This document shows, one piece after another, positions 1 through 8,000 of a DNA stretch of 15,272 nucleotides. Within the stretch, counting starts at the first letter, position 1; each line of letters starts with the position of its first letter. Origin of the DNA: Nakaseomyces glabratus (lineage: Eukaryota; Ascomycota; Saccharomycetes; Saccharomycetales; Saccharomycetaceae); the NCBI RefSeq assembly GCF_010111755.1, contig NC_088963.1, positions 1,450,001-1,465,272 on the forward strand. Direction: 5' to 3'. The notes beneath the pieces are model-generated. The model was not told the origin of the DNA. It did no database searches and saw only the letters and a list, made by a program, of their open reading frames with translations. Both the position numbers and the translations under genes were made by a program.

Positions 1-284
1 GCGGCCCAGAACGTCTAAGGGCATCACAGACCTGTTATTGCCTCAAACTTCCATCGGCTTGAAACCGATAGTCCCTCTAAGAAGTGGACAACCAGCAAAT
101 GCTAGCACCACTATTTAGTAGGTTAAGGTCTCGTTCGTTATCGCAATTAAGCAGACAAATCACTCCACCAACTAAGAACGGCCATGCACCACCACCCACA
201 AAATCAAGAAAGAGCTCTCAATCTGTCAATCCTTATTGTGTCTGGACCTGGTGAGTTTCCCCGTGTTGAGTCAAATTAAGCCGC

Positions 285-353
<69 letters not shown>

Positions 354-1459
354 AGAACCCAAAGACTTTGATTTCTCGTAAGGTGCCGAGTGGGTCACTA
401 AAAAAACACCACCCGATCCCTAGTCGGCATAGTTTATGGTTAAGACTACGACGGTATCTGATCATCTTCGATCCCCTAACTTTCGTTCTTGATTAATGAA
501 AACGTCCTTGGCAAATGCTTTCGCAGTAGTTAGTCTTCAATAAATCCAAGAATTTCACCTCTGACAATTGAATACTGATGCCCCCGACCGTCCCTATTAA
601 TCATTACGATGGTCCTAGAAACCAACAAAATAGAACCAAACGTCCTATTCCATTATTCCATGCTAATATATTCGAGCAATACGCCTGCTTTGAACACTCT
701 AATTTTTTCAAAGTAAAAGTCCTGGTTCGCCGCCAAGCCACAAGGACTTGGGGTTAGCCAGAAGGAAAGGCCCGGGTGCATTCCAGTACACGAAAAAATC
801 GGACCGGCCACCCAGGCCCAAAGTTCAACTACGAGCTTTTTAACTGCAACAACTTTAATATACGCTATTGGAGCTGGAATTACCGCGGCTGCTGGCACCA
901 GACTTGCCCTCCAATTGTTCCTCGTTAAGGTATTTACATTGTACTCATTCCAATTACAAGACCCGAATGGGCCCTGTATCGTTATTTATTGTCACTACCT
1001 CCCTGTGTCAGGATTGGGTAATTTGCGCGCCTGCTGCCTTCCTTGGATGTGGTAGCCGTTTCTCAGGCTCCCTCTCCGGAATCGAACCCTTATTCCCCGT
1101 TACCCGTTGAAACCATGGTAGGCCACTATCCTACCATCGAAAGTTGATAGGGCAGAAATTTGAATGAACCATCGCCAGCACAAGGCCATGCGATTCGAAA
1201 AGTTATTATGAATCATCAAAAAGTCCGAAGACATTGATTTTTTATCTAATAAATACATCTCTTCCAAGAGGTCGAGATTTTAAGCATGTATTAGCTCTAG
1301 AATTACCACAGTTATACCATGTAGTAAAGGAACTATCAAATAAACGATAACTGATTTAATGAGCCATTCGCAGTTTCACTGTATAAATTGCTTATACTTA
1401 GACATGCATGGCTTAATCTTTGAGACAAGCATATGACTACTGGCAGGATCAACCAGATA
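1..1459 (-). rRNA. RDN18: 18S (small subunit) rRNA, 3' part missing
   Basis: RNA component of the 40S ribosomal subunit, processed from the Pol I 35S precursor. Read on the minus strand, the 5' end is the canonical TATCTGGTTGATCCTGCCAG at 1459-1440. The highly conserved 530-loop region lies at about 881-900, the universal site CCGTCAATTCCTTTAAGTTT at 310-329, and the TGATCATCTTCGATCCCC block near 458-475. The window begins inside the gene, so 1459 nt are present of about 1.8 kb usual in yeasts. The missing part is the 3' end, cut by the window and not by a break in the gene. I see no insertion or intron, and the spacing of conserved blocks looks normal. Several open frames cross the gene (for example 653-898 and 868-1110), but they are chance frames in rRNA. 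Confidence 0.98.
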
Positions 1460-2170
1460 ACTATCTTGAAAGTATGTTCTCCGAGGGGTTGTCGAAGACT
1501 AGCCTCAACACCCCCCCAGAAAACACCCTCGTAGATATTGAATGTTAACTCGTTGAAACAACGAATTAAGCACAGATCACAAGGAAAGAAAAACAATTAC
1601 CTTGTCTCTCTCTCCTCTGCCCGCAAAAGCAGACACCACCAGGCAGAAATTCACCCAGCAGCAGCCCACCCTGCAAGCACTAAGTTCTCTAATCACTTAA
1701 TTCTTGCCATAGCACTCTTTGAGTTCCTCATGCAGAGAGTCCACCAAACACTGTCCCGGTGTTTCACAGAACAAAGGTTTGATATCACCCGCAAGAGAGG
1801 AGGTTACACTAGACAAATCACAGTCAAAACGAATAAACGTAGCAGACCGGCTATCTGTCCAGGCATTCCCCCAAATTAGAATTCTTTGAAATAGATTGCT
1901 ATCAGCTAGTAATCCACCAAATCCTTCTCTGCTCACCCATGGAATCGCAAGATGTCCAGGATGAGACTGTTCAGGCGTCCGCAGCTTCCCCTTTGCAAGA
2001 ACAAAGGTTACGCCGCTTCGCCCATGTCAAGCTCGCTGTATAGGGACTGAGCAGATCTGACGATCACCCAGCGACCCTCTCCACCGATTGACGAGGCCAT
2101 ATTCAAGCACAAGCTCTACTCGAGCTCGTTTCCGAACTCTTTCAAACTTCACTTTCAACTGCTTTCGCAT
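1460..2170 (-). ncRNA. 5' external transcribed spacer of the 35S pre-rRNA
   Basis: This spacer lies between the Pol I start and 18S and is removed during small-subunit processing. The assignment rests on two anchors. The 18S 5' end is at 1459. A block read on the minus strand from 2170 (ATGCGAAAGCAGTTGAA) matches what I remember as the first bases of the Saccharomyces cerevisiae 35S transcript. The resulting length is 711 nt, against about 700 nt in S. cerevisiae. Other blocks recalled as conserved with that yeast are visible on the minus strand: GGTGATCGTCAGATCTGC (about 2066-2049), CCTGAACAGTCTCATC (1976-1961) and AAGGATTTGGTGGATTACTAG (about 1926-1906). Such blocks normally reflect U3 snoRNA and processome contacts. 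The comparison is from memory, not an alignment. Confidence 0.85.
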
Positions 2171-2320
2171 GAAGTACCCCCGGACCGAGCTTGCTCTTCG
2201 GCCTGGCTCGAAAAGTAGCCAAAGGGCCCGGCATCTGGCATCTGCAGTCCACTTTGAACAGCTCGAGGCCTCCCCGTCCTGCTCCAGCAGCAACACGCGA
2301 GCCTCAGGCCCAGATCCGGC
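2163..2320 (-). promoter_or_regulatory. RNA polymerase I promoter of the 35S unit (inferred extent)
   Basis: The inferred transcription start is 2170, because the minus-strand block GTACTTCATGCGAAAGCAG (2177-2159) resembles the S. cerevisiae initiation region. In that yeast the core element covers about -38 to +8 and the upstream element reaches about -150, and those distances were projected here. The segment upstream of the start is GC-rich (a GGGGG run at about 2178-2182 on the minus strand), unlike the AT-richer S. cerevisiae promoter. Only the start-site block is therefore directly supported. The outer boundary is inferred from family spacing. Confidence 0.55.
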
Positions 2321-2464
2321 CCTCGAAATCCCAGGGTCGCCCGACACTTTGCGAGCCTCCCACAGGTGCTGTCCCCAGAAACGCCCGCACAACCACGCCC
2401 TTAACTATGGCTTTGGGCCCCGGCACTCGGCACTCGGCTGCGAAAAATAAAACGTGTGCCGTCG

Positions 2465-2478
2465 CACGTGGTCACATG
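2465..2478. promoter_or_regulatory. E-box plus CDEI-type pair (possible Cbf1-type bHLH sites)
   Basis: CACGTG at 2465-2470 is followed immediately by GTCACATG at 2471-2478, which fits the RTCACRTG consensus bound by Cbf1-type factors. The pair lies about 295-308 bp upstream of the inferred Pol I start. Motif matches are direct. Binding is inferred. Confidence 0.35.
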
Positions 2479-2523
2479 GCCGCCCGCGCACTCCGCACGT
2501 CGCCCCGCCCCCGGATTTCCGCC

Positions 2524-2553
2524 CATGACTCGCATGACTCGCGGGTAAACCCG
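2524..2553. promoter_or_regulatory. CATGACTCG tandem repeat abutting a Reb1-type site
   Basis: The 9-mer CATGACTCG occurs twice in tandem (2524-2532, 2533-2541), followed directly by CGGGTAA at 2542-2548. That matches the Reb1 core (CGGGTAA/TTACCCG) and sits in the short inverted repeat CGGGT-AA-ACCCG. Reb1 binds the rDNA spacer near the Pol I promoter and at the terminator in S. cerevisiae. Here the site is about 372 bp upstream of the inferred start, farther than I recall for that yeast. Confidence 0.5.
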
Positions 2554-2610
2554 CCCGCCGCACATCATTACCCAAAACGGACACTTAAGTACCCGTCACA
2601 GGTGACACAG

Positions 2611-2617
2611 TGACTCA
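2611..2617. promoter_or_regulatory. TGACTCA, Gcn4/AP-1-type motif
   Basis: Exact TGACTCA, the preferred site of Gcn4-type bZIP factors, about 440 bp upstream of the inferred Pol I start and close to two further TGACTC half-matches (2526-2531 and 2535-2540). A 7-mer is expected by chance about once or twice on both strands of a window this size, so only the clustering supports it. Confidence 0.25.
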
Positions 2618-3588
2618 CGACTCACGTCCCCCGCACGCAAAAACTCCAGCCCCAAGGGCGAGCCCTCGGAACCCCGTAACACTTCCGAACCTAAAATCGG
2701 GTTTGGGGTTTCTGAATTTTCGCTTCACGATCCGCAACTAAAAACACCACCCTGCCATACAAATATCGCCCGTACCGGCCACCCTACCCCGCAAAGTGCA
2801 CCATTTCCGCCGCAGATCATCCGCTTCCGCGCCCCGGCAACTTCTCGGTCTTGCATCCCCCATCTTCCCAGCCACCATTTTACCAATCCCGGTATTCTCC
2901 CGCCCACTTTCCCCACTCCGAACACTTGTCCGATTTCTCGTACTTCAAAATTGATGTTTAGGTACCATATCACTACCTTCCACCATACTAACAACACACA
3001 TCCATACACTCAACATATACTCCCACAGAATAAACAAACACAACCTCCGCAATCCGCCAACCATTACCAACGGAAATTACCGGATATTGTACAACTATTT
3101 CTAGACCAGTGTGGGTATTTCCGCCGCAGGGCCCGGAGCACCCGAAACGGCCATGTCACCACCCCAAATCGCCGATTCCACCCCCGGGGACCCCGCCAAC
3201 CGCCCCGTTTCTCAGCTCCAACGAATCGAGCCGTCCGAACTCCATCCACTGCCACCATAAAAACCCACACCTGCCATACAAACTTCCGACCCTACCCCCC
3301 CAGCCCGACACCACACCACCCTATTTTCCACCATCCACACCCCCCATACACCAACTTTTGCCAGTGGTTTTCGAAACTACCCTGCAAACCACCCCCACAC
3401 ACACCCTAACACCCCCCGGTTGCCATACAAAAAGTTTCCCAAAAGTGTTCCTGAAGTTGTTTTGCCGGTCGTCTTTTCTGACTCCTCCCGTGACTGCTCC
3501 CGGGCCTTGTCACTAGCCACACCCCTTCCCACAGCACCGACCTACCCAGGCTTGGTCCTACATACCCTTTTTTTTTTTACGATCTTTC

Positions 3589-3709
3589 GGTTGCGGCCAT
3601 ATCCACAAGAAAGCACCGTTTCCCGTCCGATCAACTGTAGTTAAGCTTGTGAGAGCCTGACCGAGTAGTGTAGTGGGTGACCATACGCGAAACTCAGGTG
3701 CTGCAATCT
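3589..3709 (+). rRNA. RDN5: 5S rRNA
   Basis: Complete 5S rRNA of the large ribosomal subunit, transcribed by RNA polymerase III. The 121-nt sequence starts GGTTGCGGCCATATC and ends GGTGCTGCAATCT, both typical of yeast 5S. The internal control region is intact, including the C-block segment GCCTGACCGAGTAGTG (about 3655-3670). Helix II pairs perfectly: CACAAG (3604-3609) with CTTGTG (3646-3651). Both strands of this helix differ from the S. cerevisiae sequence as I remember it, and the differences compensate, which argues for a working gene. It is encoded on the strand opposite the 35S unit, as in Saccharomyces rDNA. Termination is at the T-run starting at 3711. Confidence 0.97.
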
Positions 3710-3710
3710 C

Positions 3711-3729
3711 TTTTTTTTTTATTTTTTTT
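3711..3729 (+). terminator. Pol III terminator of the 5S gene
   Basis: T10-A-T8 on the non-template strand, one base after the mature 5S 3' end. Pol III stops at runs of four or more T, so this is a strong double terminator. Confidence 0.85.
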
Positions 3730-3767
3730 GCCAAAATCCCAGATTTCCCCAGAACAGCCCGCACCAG

Positions 3768-3778
3768 GGTTCGAATCC
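3768..3778 (+). promoter_or_regulatory. Solitary tRNA-type B box (TFIIIC site candidate)
   Basis: GGTTCGAATCC is an exact match to the B-box consensus GGTTCGANTCC bound by TFIIIC. A T6 run follows at 3791-3796, the distance expected between a tRNA T-arm and its terminator. No tRNA fits around it: the T-stem flanks CAGGG and CCAGG pair at only three of five positions, and the T-run terminator of 5S occupies the place where the D arm would lie. It may be an extra-TFIIIC site or the remnant of a tRNA gene. Confidence 0.4.
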
Positions 3779-4533
3779 AGGCCAGATTAATTTTTTGTAC
3801 GGGCGAGATCATGAAAAAGACATGTGACATATATCGCCACCTACGTGACATACTGTATTTTTTTTGGTTTTTCGCCACAAACAAAGACTGAAAGAGTGAA
3901 AATTTTCAACGTCGACGTCGACGTCGGTTTTGGGCCATCGCAAAGAGCCTCCAAATGGGTATTTCCAAGACCTGGGGAGACCAAAAGTGGTCCGATTTCA
4001 ACACAACTGGTTCACACACCACCATAACAGACCCCGACAAGAACAATTGACCACCTTACAGTGCACCAACACGCACCCCCAGAGAGAAATCAGCACCCGA
4101 AGCACGCAGACATCGACTAATGCAAGAGTGACAAGAATGGATGATCCCGCCTCAAGAGGGATGGAAGGTACATCAAGCAATGAAGAAACAGACCAATTGA
4201 CCTCCGCAGATTACACAGGTACAACAATCATGGCTATATCTCTAGAACTCGTCAAGATGTCTCCAGGATCACTACTTTTTGGCATCAAAAGTTGATGAGA
4301 TCGAGCAAGTAACAAGACAAAGCGACAACTAAAACAAGACAATACACCACAATACAATACAAGAACAACTACAGCTTCCACTCCCACAGCTCAAAACCTC
4401 AGAATACTAAACCACATCCCCCAAAAAAACAAACCAACACTCTCTTGCACTTTACAACAAATCCTTATACACATAAACCCAACAACCTCTTTTGTAGCCG
4501 CCTCTTACATCAGCATTCATCAGCATTTGTAAT

Positions 4534-4568
4534 CCAATCTCCAATCTCCAATCTCCAATCCCAATCCC
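4534..4568 (+). repeat. CCAATCT heptamer minisatellite
   Basis: Three perfect CCAATCT units (4534-4554), then the shortened CCAATC and CCAATCCC. A second degenerate run, CCCTAACTCTAACTCTA, follows at 4572-4588. The block is at the telomere-side end of the rDNA spacer and contains CCAAT in every unit. Confidence 0.7.
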
Positions 4569-4640
4569 AAACCCTAACTCTAACTCTATCTTGCATGCCA
4601 CCCTCGTTCCACACTTTCTCACCAATCTCCCTATAGGTTC

Positions 4641-5070
4641 TCACTATACACTAAAGTACGTAATATCGTATTGAAATTATACTGGTTCCTATTTTTTCAA
4701 CAGGAAATACATTGAGTGGCTGAAAACAGTAGTTCGACGATTTGATTATTAAGATCTCATCTCACTAATGCATAAAGTTAGTTATATTAGTCTAGTATAT
4801 TTTATATGGCTTTAAGAAGTGATCTTTAAGTATAATCAAAATAAAATTATGAAGGATATATTTAAGTATTTATTTGATATAGTTGATGTTTTAACATATA
4901 AATATATCCCCAACGAACTAGTACAAAAGGTATCATTTTTGCTCATGAAAATGTAAAATATAAAGAATAAGAAGCGAAAGATTTAGAATTGTATAACCCG
5001 GTTAACGAAAGAACTCAGTTGATATTTAAAAGTTTGGCCCTCGTTATACAATCTTACAGTGTGTTATGAT
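4641..5070. other. AT-rich intergenic region with the 3' UTR and likely polyadenylation signals of the adhesin
   Basis: About 430 bp between the rDNA spacer and the adhesin stop codon, with no open frame worth calling. Read on the minus strand, downstream of the stop, TA-rich efficiency-type elements (TATATTTATATG, about 4906-4895) are followed by AATAAA at 4874-4869, the order used in yeast 3' ends. Cleavage would then fall roughly 200 nt after the stop. This is a motif-based inference. Confidence 0.4.
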
Positions 5071-8000
5071 TCAAATAAAGGATAAAGAGAGAAGTATTGG
5101 TAATAAAAATACCATACCGACAGTCGATTGCTTAACAGCAGAACCTCTGTAGACAGATGGCGTAGGTTGGTTTGGAACTGCTGTATTAGGCTTATTCTGT
5201 GATGACACATTGTTATTGGCTCCACTTCTTGAACTACCTGATTGCACAACACTTGGAGATTGCGCGATATTGTTCGATAAACTAGAAGGAGAAGTTGATG
5301 GACGACTGGCACTACTGTTAACGGATCCATTATTATTGTTACCGCCGTTACCGCCATTGCCTGGGGTTGGAGTGTTACCGCCGTTACCGCCATTGCCTGG
5401 GGTTGGAGTGTTACCGCCGTTACCACCATTGCCTGGGGTTGGAGTGTTACCGCCGTTGCCGCCGTTACCGCCGTTACCACCATTGCCTGGGGTTGGAGTG
5501 TTACCGCCGTTGCCGCCGTTACCGCCGTTACCACCATTGCCTGGGGTCGGAGTGTTGCCGCCGTTACCGCCGTTACCGCCGTTACCGCCGTTACCGCCGT
5601 TACCGCCGTTACCGCCGTTACCGCCGTTACCGCCGTTACCGCCGTTACCGCCGTTACCGCCGCCGTTACCGCCATTGCCTGGGGTTGGAGTGTTACCGCC
5701 GTTACCACCATTGCCTGGGGTTGGAGTGTTGCCGCCGTTACTGCCGTTACCGCCGTTACCACCATTGCCTGGGGTTGGAGTGTTACCGCCGTTGCCGCCG
5801 TTACCGCCGTTACCACCATTGCCTGGGGTTGGAGTGTTACCGCCGTTACCGCCGTTACCGCCGTTACCACCATTGCCTGGGGTTGGAGTGTTACCGCCGT
5901 TGCCGCCGTTACCGCCGTTACCACCATTGCCTGGGGTTGGAGTGTTGCCGCCGTTACCGCCGTTACCGCCGTTACCGCCGTTACCGCCGTTACCGCCGTT
6001 ACCGCCGTTGCCACCGTTACCACCATTGCCTGGGGTTGGAGTGTTACCGCCATTACCACCATTGCCTGGGGTTGGAGTAATTGTAGTTGTAACTGTAGTA
6101 ATTATACCATTGGTCAAAGTGACTGTCTTTGTGGAAACCAATGGGCTTACAGGAATACTTCCAGATGGTGTATTGGAAATAATGGTAACAGTGTCACTAC
6201 TTGGCTTGCTACCCGTTAGGGTGATAGTGGTTGTGCCGGTACGGGTATGACCATCGGAGTCAGTGGATGGGAAGAAGGAGACGATGTCAGTTTCAGTGGT
6301 TGTACTCTTTGTGACAGTAGTTGTGTAAGGTGGTGGCAAAGAGAATGTCTCAGTGTTACCATCATTACCACCTCCACTAGGAGATGTTGGTGTTACAGTA
6401 ACTGTAACAGTTGTGATACTTCCATTTGTCAAAGTAATTGTTTTTGTGGTCACTGATACAGAAACGGAAGGCGATGGAGATGGAGATGGCTTTGGACTTG
6501 GAGATGGGGATGGAGATGGAGATGGTTTAGGACTTGGTGATGGGGATGGAGATGGAGATGGGGATGGAGATGGTGATGGGGATGGAGATGGAGATGGGGA
6601 TGGAGATGGTTTAGGACTTGGTGATGGAGATGGAGATGGGGATGGAGATGGAGATGGGGATGGAGATGGTTTAGGACTTGGTGATGGGGATGGTGATGGA
6701 GATGGCTTTGGACTTGGACTTGGTGATGGAGAAGGAGATAGTGATGAAGATGGAATATAAGAAGAATTGCTTGGATATGGGGGTGGAGATGGTTTAGGAC
6801 TTGGTGATGGGGATGGGGATGGGGATGGGGATGGAGATGGAGATGGGGATGGGGATGGGGATGGGGATGGAGATGGAGATGGGGATGGGGATGGAGATGG
6901 AGATGGTTTAGGACTTGGTGATGGGGATGGGGATGGGGATGGTTTAGGACTTGGTGATGGGGATGGGGATGGGGATGGAGATGGAGATGGGGATGGAGAT
7001 GGGGATGGAGATGGAGATGGAGATGGGGATGGAGATGGGGATGGAGATGGAGATGGTTTAGGACTTGGTGATGGGGATGGAGATGGAGATGGGGATGGAG
7101 ATGGTGATGGGGATGGAGATGGGGATGGTTTAGGACTTGGTGATGGGGATGGAGATGGAGATGGGGATGGAGATGGGGATGGGGAAGGTTTAGGACTTGG
7201 TGATGGGGATGGTGATGGGGATGGAGATGGAGATGGAGATGGAGATGGTTTAGGACTTGGAGATGGGGATGGTGATGGGGATGGTGTTGGTTTTGGGTAG
7301 TAACAAGTGTTACCTAATGGATCAAAAAATCCACCCTTACATTCCATACTCGACGAAGGTTGAACAGAACAAGGAGTAGCTATGTAGTAAACAGTCTTTG
7401 TAACTGGCAGGATATTTTCTGCAGGCTTGGTAGTAATGTACTTCGTACTATAAGTTGTGGTAGAATCGATACTTCTGCAAGTTGTTTCATAATCAATCAA
7501 GGCCGGACAGGCATTTGATGTATCAGGAACCGAAAATAAATAGCCAGTGAAGTCTGTGATACGTGTAGGCGCACCATTAACGGTAAAGGAAAGATCCAAC
7601 TCGGAGTCTTTACCGATGTTATTATAGAACATCCTGATTGGATAGTAAATGTCTTTTTCAAGATTCACACTCACCTTATTCTTGGAATGGTCAACATGCC
7701 AAATGTCATATGCAACATATTCTCCTAAATTGTCTTTGCTTTGCTCTCTCTTACAACAATCAAATGCATTTCCAGCACCAAAATTGATATACAATAGATC
7801 ATCCGCAGTAACATAAAATGTGTGAATACCAGAAACTTTGGGTTTGAAGTAACCGTACATTAATAGTGTGAAGTTGGAAACAGTCAAAGGCTTGTCATAG
7901 TTAAAGTTTGCAGGTAGCTTGTCATATAAAGGAACACACACCTTTGGAACACTGTATTTGTAGTTTAAACGACCTGTAACACCATTCACTTTTGCAAACA

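Larger units (their letters stand above)
2171..3588. other. rDNA intergenic spacer between the 35S start and the 5S gene (NTS2-like)
   Basis: About 1.4 kb of non-coding spacer. The half nearest the promoter is GC-rich and holds the Pol I promoter, the E-box/CDEI pair, the CATGACTCG repeat with a Reb1-type site, and a TGACTCA motif. From about 2950 to 3420 the + strand becomes C/A-rich with very little G. Short diverged duplications are visible: CCTGCCATACAAA at 2751-2763 and 3270-3282 (shortened at 3421-3431), and ATTTCCGCCGCAG at 2803-2815 and 3117-3129. An 11-T run at 3568-3578 lies just before 5S. Open frames crossing this C-rich DNA on both strands look like a by-product of base composition. 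Confidence 0.8.
3730..4640. other. Second rDNA spacer, truncated (NTS1-like)
   Basis: Non-coding spacer on the telomere side of 5S. In a continuing array it would lead to the 3' end of the next unit's 25S gene, but no 25S sequence follows. It contains a solitary B box (3768-3778), two GTGACATA repeats 21 bp apart (3824-3831, 3845-3852), a double palindrome (3897-3926), and then a C/A-rich stretch ending in a CCAATCT minisatellite. In Saccharomyces this spacer holds the Fob1 replication fork barrier and a bidirectional Pol II promoter. I cannot identify either by sequence here. The right boundary is placed where composition drops sharply to AT-rich DNA and is uncertain by tens to hundreds of bases. 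Confidence 0.6.

Noticed and set aside
653..1110. Short open frames inside 18S rRNA
   Set aside because: They lie within structural rRNA and have no coding features.
1538..2613. Open frames over the 5' ETS and Pol I promoter (1538-1879, 2027-2392, 2088-2450, 2191-2613)
   Set aside because: The DNA is conserved as transcribed spacer or is GC-rich promoter. No frame has a recognisable domain, and both strands are equally open.
2725..3516. Open frames of 70-150 codons rich in Pro/His/Thr or Gly/Trp in the C-rich spacer
   Set aside because: C/A-rich DNA has few stops. Overlapping frames on both strands are open and the translations are low-complexity.
3821..3828. CDEI-type CATGTGAC as part of a centromere
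   Set aside because: No long AT-rich CDEII followed by a CDEIII element is present, and rDNA next to a telomere is not a centromere context.
5064..6062. Minus-strand open frame rich in [14 protein letters not shown]
   Set aside because: It overlaps the adhesin in another frame of the same repeat, and its translation is pure repeat followed by out-of-frame tail.
5210..6250. Long + strand open frame encoding [11 protein letters not shown] repeats
   Set aside because: It is antisense to the NGG repeat of the adhesin. A 9-nt unit without stops keeps all frames open, and there is no signal peptide or other domain.
6767..7300. Open frames encoding DG-rich protein on the + strand (also 6353-6760)
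   Set aside because: They are antisense shadows of the Ser-Pro repeat. Protein-like content disappears outside the repeat.
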